From the NCBI GenBank assembly GCA_963715405.1, contig OY970239.1, forward strand, positions 1,054,001-1,118,000: a stretch of DNA of 64,000 bases, given 5' to 3'. Position numbers and translations under genes: made by a program. The notes below the pieces were generated by a model. The model was not told where the DNA came from. It saw nothing but the letters and a program-made list of their open reading frames with translations, and made no database searches. Below, piece after piece: positions 7,334-15,412 of the stretch (the first letter of the stretch is position 1; every line of letters begins with the position of its first letter). The stretch is from JALZKA01 sp963715405. Its GTDB lineage: Bacteria; Actinomycetota; Thermoleophilia; Solirubrobacterales; 70-9.

Positions 7334-8110
7334 GTGCCGGTCCCTCGACGTTTCGACCGCCGGATGCCCGAGCGGGACCAGACTCGGATCAACGAGCGCA
7401 TCGGTGTTCGCGAGGTCCGCCTCGTCGACGAGGACGGCAAGCAGATCGGCGTGATCGCCACCTCGGAAGCGCTCCAGATGGCCCAGGAGCGCGACCTCGA
7501 CCTGGTCGAGGTCGCTCCCGAGTCGCGCCCGCCTGTCGCACGGCTGCTCGACTACTCGAAGTACAAGTACGAGCAGGAGCAAAAAGCCAAGGCCGCACGC
7601 AAGCACCAGCAGCAGATCAACGTGCGCGAGATCAAGTTGCGCCCCAAGATCGCCGACCACGACTACTCGACCAAGAAGGGGCACGTCGAACGCTTCCTTC
7701 GCGGCGGGGACAAGGTGAAGGTCACGATCATGTTTCGCGGGCGCGAGCAGGCACATCCCGAGCGCGGGCGAAATCTCCTCCAGCGGCTCTTCGAGGACCT
7801 TGACGGGCTTGGCGTGATCGAGCAGAACCCTCTCCAGGAGGGGCGGAACATGCACATGCTGCTCGCGCCCTCGAAGGAGGCTCTGCGTGATCGCAAGGCG
7901 AAGACCGGGGAGCAGCCCGCAGTCGCTGAAGCCGACGCGCCTGAGATCGAAGCACCGGAGGCGGGGTCAGACCCCTCTACTCCGGAAGCGCCGGCTTCCC
8001 AAGACGTCGGCGAGGGGTCTGACCCCACAGACGTCGCCGAAGCCGAAGCCGAAGCCGAAGCGCCCGGCGAAACCGAGGCCGACGCGCCCGCCGAGGCCGC
8101 CAAGAGCTGA
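7334..8110 (+). CDS. infC: Translation initiation factor IF-3 with a long acidic C-terminal tail
   Basis: IF-3 binds the 30S subunit, blocks premature 50S joining and checks the start codon. Residues about 15-185 match the whole family: TRINERIGVREVRLVDEDG at the N domain and the linker plus C domain (EIKLRPKIADHDYSTKKGHVERFL split over about 95-120). Normal IF-3 is about 170-180 residues; here 258, the extra 75 being an Ala/Glu/Pro tail. Part of the tail is encoded by a 64-bp inverted-repeat element (7963-8026). The start is GTG 7334 or ATG 7364; neither has a good Shine-Dalgarno and the AUU start seen in other infC genes is absent. It heads infC-rpmI-rplT. Confidence 0.93.
   Translation: MPVPRRFDRRMPERDQTRINERIGVREVRLVDEDGKQIGVIATSEALQMAQERDLDLVEVAPESRPPVARLLDYSKYKYEQEQKAKAARKHQQQINVREIKLRPKIADHDYSTKKGHVERFLRGGDKVKVTIMFRGREQAHPERGRNLLQRLFEDLDGLGVIEQNPLQEGRNMHMLLAPSKEALRDRKAKTGEQPAVAEADAPEIEAPEAGSDPSTPEAPASQDVGEGSDPTDVAEAEAEAEAPGETEADAPAEAAKS
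7963..8026 (+). repeat. 64-bp inverted-repeat element inside the infC tail
   Basis: GGGGTCAGACCCCTC (7963-7977) and its exact reverse complement GAGGGGTCTGACCCC (8012-8026) flank 34 bases. Each arm also contains an internal palindrome (GGGGTCWGACCCC). The element is in frame and encodes GSDP at each end. It lies in the part of IF-3 absent from other bacteria, so it is probably an inserted repeat. Confidence 0.6.
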
Positions 8111-8166
8111 CGCCCCGGCGGTCGTCGCAGCGCTCGAGTCGGCTCTGCTTCAATAGTCCGTTCGCC

Positions 8167-8367
8167 ATGCCGAAGATGAAGAGCCATTCGGGCGCCAAGA
8201 AGCGCTTTCGCAAGACCGCGAGCGGCAAGCTCCGCGGCCGCCGCGCGTATTCGAGCCACATCCTCGAAAAGAAGTCGCCGAAGCGAAAGCGCCGTATGGC
8301 CAAGCCGACGGAGGTCGCGCCGGCGGATACCGAGCGCGTGAATCGCCTGCTCGCAAAAAGGAAGTAG
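8167..8367 (+). CDS. rpmI: 50S ribosomal protein L35
   Basis: A 66-residue basic protein with the standard L35 head MPKMKSHSGAKKRFRKTASG and KRRMAKP-type body. It is a structural protein of the large subunit. It lies 56 bases after infC and four bases before rplT, the usual operon. There is no clear Shine-Dalgarno before the ATG. Confidence 0.97.
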   Translation: MPKMKSHSGAKKRFRKTASGKLRGRRAYSSHILEKKSPKRKRRMAKPTEVAPADTERVNRLLAKRK

Positions 8368-8371
8368 CGCC

Positions 8372-8731
8372 ATGGCTCGCGCAACCAACTCCGTCGCCCG
8401 CAAGAAGCGGAAGAAGAAGGTCCTCGACCAGGCCAAGGGCTACTACGGCCGCAAGCACTCCTCCTACCGCTTTGCGAACGAGCAGGTCATGCGCTCGGGG
8501 AACTACGCGTTTCGCGACCGGCGCCGGCGCAAGCGTGATTTCCGCCGCCTCTGGATCGTTCGCATCAACGCTGCCGCCAGGCAGGAGGGCATGAGCTACT
8601 CGGAGTTGATGCACGGCCTGAAGCTGGCCGAGGTCGAGGTCAACCGCAAGATGCTCGCCGACATCGCCGTGCGCGATCCCGAGGCGTTTCGACGTTTTAC
8701 AGACCTAGCCCGGGAGGCCGCGGCGGCCTGA
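8372..8731 (+). CDS. rplT: 50S ribosomal protein L20
   Basis: A 119-residue protein matching L20 over its full length (KVLDQAKGYYGRKHSSYR, YAFRDRRRRKRDFRRLWI, INAAARQEGMSYSELMHGL). It binds 23S rRNA early in 50S assembly and in some bacteria represses its own operon by binding the leader. The ATG follows a Shine-Dalgarno AAGGAAG within the end of rpmI. A hairpin terminator follows at 8763. Confidence 0.97.
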   Translation: MARATNSVARKKRKKKVLDQAKGYYGRKHSSYRFANEQVMRSGNYAFRDRRRRKRDFRRLWIVRINAAARQEGMSYSELMHGLKLAEVEVNRKMLADIAVRDPEAFRRFTDLAREAAAA

Positions 8732-8762
8732 GCAACAACTCACCGCCGACCAGGATCTTCAC

Positions 8763-8786
8763 GGGCGCCCCAGGGGCGCCCTTTTT
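8763..8786 (+). terminator. Rho-independent terminator after rplT
   Basis: GGGCGCCC (8763-8770) pairs with GGGCGCCC (8774-8781) across a 3-base loop and is followed directly by TTTTT (8782-8786). It ends the infC-rpmI-rplT unit. Confidence 0.85.
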
Positions 8787-8789
8787 CTT

Positions 8790-8802
8790 GGTGCCAGGCA
8801 CC
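8790..8802. repeat. GGTGCCAGGCACC palindrome
   Basis: A 13-base near-perfect palindrome directly after the rplT terminator. The same sequence occurs twice more, with a variant third copy, at 48758-48809. Confidence 0.5.
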
Positions 8803-8829
8803 TAACGAAACACTCAAACTCTTTCATCG

Positions 8830-9645
8830 ATGATCACGAGCAAGGACAACGAGAAGCTGAAGCTGGTGCGAAAGCTCGCCGAGCGAAAGCACCGCGAGGA
8901 AGAGTGCCTCTTCGTGACCGAAGGCGAAGACCTGCTGAAAGCAGGTCGCACAGCCGGACAGGAGCCGACGGTGCTCCTCACGCGGGCGGGCGAAGGCCTC
9001 GGAGGCGACGAAGTGGACGCCGAGCTCCTCAACGCGGCGTCATCCCTCGCCTCGGGCACCCGCGCAATCGCCATCTGGCCCCGCCCCAGCCCCGAACGTC
9101 CCACGTTGAGCCATATGGGTCCTGGCGCCGGACGTTCGCATGAGGTGGGTACCCACGAGCGTCCCACGTTGGGCCGTATAGGTCCTGGCGTTGGACGTTC
9201 GCGGGGGGAGGGGGAGGGGGCGCTTTGCGTTTATCTCCACGGCGTCGGGGATCCCGGGAACGTGGGGAGCATCCTCCGCAGCGCCGGCGCGCTCGCCGAC
9301 GCTTGGATCGCGCTCGGACCCGATTGCGCCGACCCGTACGGGCCCAAGGCGGTCCGAGCCTCGATGGGGGCGATTTTCGCCGTGCCCGTCCTGCATCGCG
9401 CCTTCGACGAAACCCCAAGCCCCCGCATTTCCCTGGTCGCTCACGGAGGCGCTCCGGAGCCCGCGGGGAACGCAAGGACCATCTGCCTCGGCGCCGAGCG
9501 CGAAGGTCTCCCCGAGAGCGTTATCGCCGCATCCGACGCCAGGTGGACCATCCCGATGCAACCCAACGCCGTCGAATCCCTGGGCGTGGCGGCGGCGGCG
9601 GCCATCGCGTTGAGCCGGATAGGGTCGCCGACGGGATCACGATGA
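8830..9645 (+). CDS. TrmH/SpoU family RNA 2'-O-methyltransferase with two in-frame repeat insertions
   Basis: A 271-residue SPOUT-class enzyme that uses S-adenosylmethionine to methylate ribose in tRNA or rRNA. The N-terminal substrate domain (ITSKDNEKLKLVRKLAERK, CLFVTEGEDLL) and the SPOUT motifs are present: motif 1 GVGDPGNVGSILRSA, motif 2 ICLGAEREGLP, motif 3 MQPNAVESLGVAAAAA. In motif 3 the usual Asn after ESL is Gly. The linker between domains is lengthened by two 46-bp hairpin-ended repeats encoding ERPTL...GRS twice. In many bacteria this gene precedes pheS; here its TGA overlaps the pheS ATG. Confidence 0.9.
   Translation: MITSKDNEKLKLVRKLAERKHREEECLFVTEGEDLLKAGRTAGQEPTVLLTRAGEGLGGDEVDAELLNAASSLASGTRAIAIWPRPSPERPTLSHMGPGAGRSHEVGTHERPTLGRIGPGVGRSRGEGEGALCVYLHGVGDPGNVGSILRSAGALADAWIALGPDCADPYGPKAVRASMGAIFAVPVLHRAFDETPSPRISLVAHGGAPEPAGNARTICLGAEREGLPESVIAASDARWTIPMQPNAVESLGVAAAAAIALSRIGSPTGSR
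9093..9138 (+). repeat. Hairpin-ended repeat, first in-frame copy in the trmH-like gene
   Basis: CGAACGTCC (9093-9101) and GGACGTTCG (9130-9138) are a perfect 9-bp inverted repeat bounding 46 bp. The element is translated as ERPTLSHMGPGAGRS. It is 63 bp (21 codons) upstream of a second copy. Confidence 0.75.
9156..9201 (+). repeat. Hairpin-ended repeat, second in-frame copy in the trmH-like gene
   Basis: CGAGCGTCC (9156-9164) and GGACGTTCG (9193-9201), one imperfect pair, bound 46 bp that differ from the first copy at only a handful of positions. The translation is ERPTLGRIGPGVGRS, the same frame as the first copy. Confidence 0.75.
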
Positions 9646-10757
9646 GCGCAGTCGATCGAATCGAAGAGCTGAAGACAGAGGGCATCGCCGCGATATCCGC
9701 CGCGCCCCACACCTCTGCACTCGAGGAGCTCCGCGTGCACTACCTCGGTCGCAAGTCCGAGCTGACCTCGATCCTGCGCGGGATCTCCGGCCTGCCCTCC
9801 GAGGACCGCGGCCCGGTCGGCTCGGGGGCGAACAAGGCTCGCACGGAGCTCGAAGCCAAGCTCGAGGCCCGCCGCCAGGAGCTCGAGTCGGGAGAGCTCG
9901 ACCAGCGCCTGCGCGACGACGTGATCGACGTGACGCTGCCCGGTACGCCTCCGGTCCGCGTCGGGCACCTCCATCCGGTCACCCGCACCCGGCGTGAGAT
10001 CGAGGACATCTTCGTCGGCCTGGGGTACCGCGTGATCGACGGCCCCGAGGTCGAGCACGACTTCTACAACTTCACCGCGCTCAACCACCCGCCGGGCCAC
10101 CCCGCGCGGATGACACAGGACACGTTCTACGTCGACCCGTCGTCGCTTGCCGAAGGCGTCACCGGCCACGACGGCCTGCCCCCCGGGCCGCGCGATGTCC
10201 TGCTTCGCACCCATACGTCGCCGAACCAAGTCCGCGCGATGGAGGCCTTCGAGCCCCCGCTCTTCGTCATCGTGCCCGGCACCGTCTATCGCCGCGACAC
10301 GATGGACGCGACGCACCTGCCCATGTTCTCCCAGGTCGAGGGCTTGGCCGTCGCCGAGGACATCACTCTCGCTGACCTCGCGGGAACCCTCCAGGAGGCC
10401 GCACGGGCGTTGTTCGGCGAGGAGCGCCAGACGCGCCTCAAGCCCGATTTCTTCCCGTTCACCGAGCCGAGCGTTCAGGTTGACGTCTCCTGCTTTCGCT
10501 GCGGTGGCTCGGGCACGCTCCCAAGCGGCGAGCGTGATGGCGTCTGCAAGGGCATCGGCTGGATCGAGATCCTCGGCGCGGGCATGGTCGATCCCAATGT
10601 CTTCGGGTTCGTGTCCGAGCATGGCTACGACCCCGAGCGGGTCCAGGGATTTGCCTTCGGCATGGGGATCGAGCGGATCGCCTTCCTCAAGCACGGCGTT
10701 CCGGACCTGCGCATGTTCTACGAGAACGACGCGCGCTTCCTGGGGCAGTTCGCATGA
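9642..10757 (+). CDS. pheS: Phenylalanyl-tRNA synthetase alpha subunit
   Basis: A 371-residue class II synthetase subunit; with PheT it forms the alpha2-beta2 enzyme that charges tRNA-Phe. The N-terminal coiled coil (HYLGRKSELTSILRGI) binds tRNA. The catalytic core has motif 1 (HPVTRTRREIEDIFVGLGY), DFYNFTALNHPPGHPAR, LLRTHTSPNQVRAM (motif 2 area) and GMGIERIAFLKHGVPDLR (motif 3). The frame is open further upstream, but ATG 9642 matches the family N-terminus and overlaps the TGA of the trmH-like gene (ATGA), pointing to translational coupling. A cysteine pair (CFRCGGSG) lies at about residue 280. Confidence 0.96.
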   Translation: MSAVDRIEELKTEGIAAISAAPHTSALEELRVHYLGRKSELTSILRGISGLPSEDRGPVGSGANKARTELEAKLEARRQELESGELDQRLRDDVIDVTLPGTPPVRVGHLHPVTRTRREIEDIFVGLGYRVIDGPEVEHDFYNFTALNHPPGHPARMTQDTFYVDPSSLAEGVTGHDGLPPGPRDVLLRTHTSPNQVRAMEAFEPPLFVIVPGTVYRRDTMDATHLPMFSQVEGLAVAEDITLADLAGTLQEAARALFGEERQTRLKPDFFPFTEPSVQVDVSCFRCGGSGTLPSGERDGVCKGIGWIEILGAGMVDPNVFGFVSEHGYDPERVQGFAFGMGIERIAFLKHGVPDLRMFYENDARFLGQFA

Positions 10758-13273
10758 GGGTCCCTTTCACATGGCTGCGCGAGTACTGCGACCCCGGCCT
10801 CTCCGCCGAGGAGGTCGCCGAGCTCCTCTCGATGCGCGCGGTCGAGGTCGAGCGCGTCGCAAGCGTCGGCCCACCGTCCGCCGAGGGCTTCGTGGTCGGC
10901 CACGTCCTCTCCGCCGAGCAGCATCCGAACGCCGATCGCCTCAGCGTCTGCGTCGTCAACGATGGGGATGGGGAGCGCACGATCGTCTGCGGCGCGCCCA
11001 ACGTGCGCGCGGGTCAGACGGTCGCGGTCGCGCTCCCCGGCGCCGTGATGCCTGGCGGGCAGAAGCTCGGCAAGGCGAAGCTCCGCGGGGTCGAATCAGC
11101 GGGGATGATCCTGGCCGAGGACGAGCTCGAGCTGGGCGATGACCACGAAGGGATCATGGTGTTGGCAACCGATACCGGACCCGCCCCTGGCACGCCATTG
11201 AGCGATCTCTATCCCGTCGCAGAGCAGGTGCTCGAGCTCGACCTGAACCCGAACCGCTCGGACTGCCTCTCCGTGTACGGGGTGGCACGCGAGGTGCATG
11301 CGATCACTGGCGCGCCGCTCGCTCCGCCACCGTGGTCCGAGGACTACGAGCCGGCGGGCTCGGGTGCCGTTGAAGACCTGGCGACGGTCCAGGTCGAAGA
11401 CCCCGAGCTCTGCCCGCGCTTTACCGCACGCGCCTTCGAGAGCGTCGCGATGGGGACCTCACCGCTCTGGCTGCGCGCCAGGCTCGTCGCCGCGGGACAG
11501 CGGCCGATCTCGAACATCGTCGACGTCACGAACTACGTGATGCTCCTTACGGGGCAGCCGCTTCACTCCTACGACCTCGACCGCATCGCGGGCGGCATCC
11601 TGATCGTCCGCCGCGCTGAGAACGGCGAGAAGCTGACGACTCTCGACGGAACCGAGCGCGCTCTCGACTCCGAGATGGTCATGATCTGCGACCGCGATGG
11701 TCCGGCCGGCGGCATCGCCGGCGTCATGGGTGGCCTCCATTCCGAGGTGTCCGGCGAGACGACCCGCGTTCTCCTCGAGGCGGCGACCTGGAACGGCGTC
11801 AACATCCTGCAGACATCGAACACGCTCGGGCTGCGCTCGGAGGCGTCGGCCCGCTTCGAGAAGCAACTGCATCCGGAGTTGGCGATGCGCGCGCAGCGGG
11901 TCGCCTCGCGGCTCATCTGCGAGCTCTCCGGCGCAGATCTGGTGCCGGGCACGATCGACGAGGCGACGGAGCCCCCCGGGGTAAACGTGATCTCGCTTCG
12001 CTCGACGCGGGTCCAAGAGATCCTCGGCATTCCGATCGACGCCGGCGAGGCTCAGGAGAATCTCGAGCGGCTGGGCTTCGGGGTTGATCGCGAAGGCGAG
12101 GACCTCCGCGCCGAGATCACCCCGGAGCGCCACTTCGACGTCACCCGCGAGATCGACTTGATCGAAGAGGTCGCTCGCCTGCACGGGCTCGACCAGCTTC
12201 CCAGGACCCTGCCTGCGCACGGGGAGCGGGGTGGGCTCAGCCGCGGGCAGGCGCTCCGGCGCCGGATCGAGGACGCGATGCGCGACATGGGCTTCGACCA
12301 GGCGATCTCCTGGGGCCTCGTCTCCCCGGAGGTGTTCGATCGCCTGCGCCTCGACGCCGGCGATTCCCGCCGAGGCGCCGTCCGGATCGCCAACCCGCTC
12401 TCCGAAGAGCTCTCCGCGATGCGAACGATGCTCCTGGGCGGCCTCCTCGACGCAGCGCGCCGGAACCTCGCGCACGGGGCCGATCGCGCAAGCCTCTATG
12501 AGTCCGGCCGCGCCTATCTGGCCGAGCCGGCGCCCACCGCGGGTGGCAGCGAAGCCGGTGCCTTCTTTGGTGAGGTACCCGCGCCCGATCGCGAACCACA
12601 CCGGCTCGGCGCGATCGCGGTAGGCCCGCTCGTGCCGACTGCCTGGCGCGGGCCGGCGGACGCCGCCGACTTCTTCACCCTCAAGGGTGTCATCGAGGTG
12701 CTCGCGCGGAGCCTCGGCGCCGAACCAGAGTTCACGCCCCTGAACCCGAACGTCCCACGCACCACAGAGGAAGGGGTAGCGTCGGACGTTCGGGACGGTG
12801 GGGAGCCGTTCTTGCATCCCGCGCGCTCGGCTTCCGTTGGTTTCGGGGGCGTCGAAGCCGGCTGGCTCGGCGAGCTTCACCCCGCGGTCGCGGCCGAGTG
12901 GGATCTTCCGTCCGCGACGGCGTTCGAGTTCGACGTGGCCCCCCTTCTCGCGGCGGCCAAGACCGGGAGCGAGGTCTACGAAGACCTCCTCACCCATCCG
13001 GCGCTCCTCCAGGATCTGGCGGTAATCGTTTCTGAGGACGTCTCGGCCGCCGCCGTCCGAGCGGCGGTCATCGGGGCGGGCGGCGACCTTCTCCGCAGCG
13101 CGGAGATCTTCGACCTCTACCGCGGCGAGCAGGTCGGCGATGGCCGTAAGAGCCTCGCGATCCGCCTTGAGTTCCGGGCCGCCGACCGGACCCTGACCGA
13201 CGAGGAGGTCGCCGGGATCAGAGGGGAGATAGCCGGCGCGCTGGAAGGGATCGGAGGATCCATCCGTGCCTGA
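10754..13273 (+). CDS. pheT: Phenylalanyl-tRNA synthetase beta subunit
   Basis: An 839-residue beta subunit with the standard layout: start MRVPFTWLREYCDP, tRNA-binding OB domain (about 40-155, VGHVLSAEQHPNADRLSVC), B3/B4 editing domain, B5 domain, the synthetase-like fold and a C-terminal anticodon-binding FDX-ACB domain (YEDLLTHPALLQDLAVIV near 740). It overlaps pheS by ATGA. Just before the conserved PFLHPARSA the protein carries about 16 extra residues encoded by a hairpin-ended repeat (12745-12794), in a different reading frame from the copies in the trmH-like gene. Confidence 0.96.
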   Translation: MRVPFTWLREYCDPGLSAEEVAELLSMRAVEVERVASVGPPSAEGFVVGHVLSAEQHPNADRLSVCVVNDGDGERTIVCGAPNVRAGQTVAVALPGAVMPGGQKLGKAKLRGVESAGMILAEDELELGDDHEGIMVLATDTGPAPGTPLSDLYPVAEQVLELDLNPNRSDCLSVYGVAREVHAITGAPLAPPPWSEDYEPAGSGAVEDLATVQVEDPELCPRFTARAFESVAMGTSPLWLRARLVAAGQRPISNIVDVTNYVMLLTGQPLHSYDLDRIAGGILIVRRAENGEKLTTLDGTERALDSEMVMICDRDGPAGGIAGVMGGLHSEVSGETTRVLLEAATWNGVNILQTSNTLGLRSEASARFEKQLHPELAMRAQRVASRLICELSGADLVPGTIDEATEPPGVNVISLRSTRVQEILGIPIDAGEAQENLERLGFGVDREGEDLRAEITPERHFDVTREIDLIEEVARLHGLDQLPRTLPAHGERGGLSRGQALRRRIEDAMRDMGFDQAISWGLVSPEVFDRLRLDAGDSRRGAVRIANPLSEELSAMRTMLLGGLLDAARRNLAHGADRASLYESGRAYLAEPAPTAGGSEAGAFFGEVPAPDREPHRLGAIAVGPLVPTAWRGPADAADFFTLKGVIEVLARSLGAEPEFTPLNPNVPRTTEEGVASDVRDGGEPFLHPARSASVGFGGVEAGWLGELHPAVAAEWDLPSATAFEFDVAPLLAAAKTGSEVYEDLLTHPALLQDLAVIVSEDVSAAAVRAAVIGAGGDLLRSAEIFDLYRGEQVGDGRKSLAIRLEFRAADRTLTDEEVAGIRGEIAGALEGIGGSIRA
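12745..12794 (+). repeat. Hairpin-ended repeat inserted in frame in pheT
   Basis: CCCGAACGTCC (12745-12755) and GGACGTTCGGG (12784-12794) form a perfect 11-bp inverted repeat; the core 12747-12792 is 46 bp, the same length and arms as the trmH copies, though the middle differs. Here it is read as PNVPRTTEEGVASDVRD. Confidence 0.7.
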
Positions 13274-14261
13274 GAAGCCCAGGATCTTGATCGCGGGTGC
13301 AACCGGCTTCACCGGCGCCCTCGCTGCACGCATCGTCCATCGCCATCCCGTCATGGAGCTCGCAGCCGTCACCTCGCGAAGCGACATCGGCGCCCGGCTC
13401 GACGCGATGTATCCACGCCACCGAGTCCCGCTCTTACTCGAGGAGCTCGATACGGAGAAGCTTGGCAGCTTCGATGGGGCGATCGTCGCCTACCCGCACG
13501 GGGTCGCCGCGCCCGTCGTTGCGGCGCTTCGCTCCCAAGGCGTACCGGTGGTTGACCTCTCGGCCGACTTTCGGCTGCGCGACCTCGAAACCTACGCCGA
13601 GTGGTACGGCGACCACGGCGCACCCGAGCTTGCCTCGGACGCCACCTATGGCCTCACCGAGCTGAACCGCTCGCAGGTCGCCGAGGCAGGGCTCGTCGCG
13701 AACCCGGGCTGTTACCCGACGGCGACGCTCCTCGCCCTCGCTCCGCTCGCTCGTGCCGGCGTCGTGGAAAGCGCCGTCGTCGACGCCAAGTCCGGCGTCT
13801 CAGGCGCGGGGAAGGGCGGCGCCGACTTCTCAGAGGTGTCAGAGAACTTCAAGCCCTACGGGGTGGACGGGCACCGCCACCTGCCGGAGATCGAGCAGGA
13901 GCTCAAGGCGATGGGCGCCGAGGGGCCGCTCACCTTCATCCCGCATCTCCTGCCGCTCGACCAGGGACTTCTGGCCAGCTGCTACGTCGAGCTCTCGCGC
14001 CCGCTGGACGCGGAAGAGCTCAGAGGCCTCTATGAGGATCTCTACGGTGCCGAGCCCTTCGTCGAGATCGTCTCGGATGCACCGGGGGTCGCCGACGTAC
14101 GCGAGACGAACGTCTGCCGCATCCACCCTCGCCTCGAGTGGGGCGGCGAGCGGGCGATCGTCTTCTCTGCGATCGACAACCTGTGGAAGGGCGCGTCGGG
14201 CCAGGCCGTCCAGAACCTGAACCTGATGCTGGGTCTCGAGGAGACCGCGGGGCTCCTATGA
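13266..14261 (+). CDS. argC: N-acetyl-gamma-glutamyl-phosphate reductase
   Basis: A 331-residue enzyme for the third step of arginine synthesis, NADPH reduction of N-acetylglutamyl phosphate to the semialdehyde. The Rossmann motif GATGFTGALAAR is at residues 10-21 and the catalytic Cys lies in ANPGCYPTATLLAL, near residue 149. The substrate segment DAKSGVSGAGKGG and VDGHRHLPEIEQ are present. The GTG start at 13266 lies inside the end of pheT (8-base overlap), so the arginine genes continue the phe operon. Confidence 0.96.
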   Translation: MPEKPRILIAGATGFTGALAARIVHRHPVMELAAVTSRSDIGARLDAMYPRHRVPLLLEELDTEKLGSFDGAIVAYPHGVAAPVVAALRSQGVPVVDLSADFRLRDLETYAEWYGDHGAPELASDATYGLTELNRSQVAEAGLVANPGCYPTATLLALAPLARAGVVESAVVDAKSGVSGAGKGGADFSEVSENFKPYGVDGHRHLPEIEQELKAMGAEGPLTFIPHLLPLDQGLLASCYVELSRPLDAEELRGLYEDLYGAEPFVEIVSDAPGVADVRETNVCRIHPRLEWGGERAIVFSAIDNLWKGASGQAVQNLNLMLGLEETAGLL

Positions 14262-15412
14262 GCGGCCTCTTCGACAAGCGCTGGGTCGAGCTGCCTCGCG
14301 GCGCCGAGGAGCTTGACGCGTCGGTGCTGGCGCCCGGCTTCAGGGCGGGAGCCACTTACTGCGGCCTCAAGGAGGGCGGTGAGACGGATGTCGCGGTTCT
14401 CGCCTCCGATACGCCCGACGTCGGCTCCGCGGTCCTCCTCACCCGCAACGCCGCGGCGGCCGCGCCTGTCCGGGTCTGCCGCGAGAACCTCGACCCCGCT
14501 CACGTCCGGGCGGTTGCCGTCAACTCCGGGAACGCGAACGCCGCGACGGGCCAACAGGGCTATCGAGACGCGCTCGAGATGCAGGCGGCCACCGCGGACG
14601 CGCTGGGGGTGGACCAGAGCGAGGTTGTGGTCGCCGAGACCGGCGTAATCGGGGTGCCGCTCGAGATCGAGCGCGTCACAGAGGGCATCCGCAAGGCAGC
14701 GGGATCGCTCGGGCGCGACCGGGCAACCGGCTTCACGCGCGCGATCATGACCACCGACCGGGCGCCGAAGAATTTGACCGTGCAAGCCGGAGGCGTGACC
14801 ATCTCCGCCCAGGCCAAGGGAGCGGGCATGATCCAGCCAGGCTTCGCCACCATGCTCTGCTTCGTGCAGACCGACGCCCAGATAGACGATCCCGAGGCAG
14901 AGCTTCGCCGCGCCGTCGCCGGCTCGTTCGAGCGGATCACAGTGGACGGGCAGATGTCGACGAACGACACGGTCGTCCTCCAGGCAACGGGCGAGACGGA
15001 GACGCCGATGCCGACGGGCATCCTCGACACGGTTCTCCTGGCGCTGGCGCTCGAGATCGTCGCCGACGGCGAGGGCGCGGAGAGGATCGGCCGGGTCCAG
15101 GTGACGGGGGCACGTGATCCGGACGAGGCCGAGCGGGTGGCGCGGGCGATCGCGAACTCGCCACTGGTAAAGACGGCGCTCACGGGGCGCGACCCCAACT
15201 GGGGCCGGATCGCCCAGGCTGCGGGGATGGCGCTTGCCGGTGAGGAGATGGACGAGCCCGGCCCGCACTCGATCGACTTCGAACAGCTTGGCGAAGAGAC
15301 GGAGGAGGCCGAGATCGGCATCGCGCTCGGCCGGGGCAACGCGTCCGCGCACGTTTACTTCTCAGACCTCACTCACGAGTACATCCACATCAACGCGGAG
15401 TACACGACATGA
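14258..15412 (+). CDS. argJ: Glutamate N-acetyltransferase / amino-acid acetyltransferase
   Basis: A 384-residue ArgJ that moves the acetyl group from N-acetylornithine back to glutamate (cyclic arginine pathway). Family landmarks are AVNSGNANAATGQQG, VAETGVIGVPLEIERV, IMTTDRAPKN and KGAGMIQPGFATMLCF. The Thr in GFATML is the self-cleavage and catalytic residue that splits the chain into alpha and beta subunits. ATG 14258 overlaps the argC stop (ATGA); the longer upstream frame is argC sequence. No separate argA is seen, and whether this ArgJ can also use acetyl-CoA cannot be told. Confidence 0.96.
   Translation: MSGLFDKRWVELPRGAEELDASVLAPGFRAGATYCGLKEGGETDVAVLASDTPDVGSAVLLTRNAAAAAPVRVCRENLDPAHVRAVAVNSGNANAATGQQGYRDALEMQAATADALGVDQSEVVVAETGVIGVPLEIERVTEGIRKAAGSLGRDRATGFTRAIMTTDRAPKNLTVQAGGVTISAQAKGAGMIQPGFATMLCFVQTDAQIDDPEAELRRAVAGSFERITVDGQMSTNDTVVLQATGETETPMPTGILDTVLLALALEIVADGEGAERIGRVQVTGARDPDEAERVARAIANSPLVKTALTGRDPNWGRIAQAAGMALAGEEMDEPGPHSIDFEQLGEETEEAEIGIALGRGNASAHVYFSDLTHEYIHINAEYTT

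Noticed and set aside
9093..9201. The repeats in the trmH-like gene as a normal protein repeat motif
   Set aside because: The same DNA arms occur in pheT in another frame and in an intergenic region, so selection on DNA/RNA structure explains them better.
11459..13387. 642-codon minus-strand open frame antisense to pheT and argC
   Set aside because: High GC keeps antisense frames open; composition is typical of a shadow and pheT/argC are certain.
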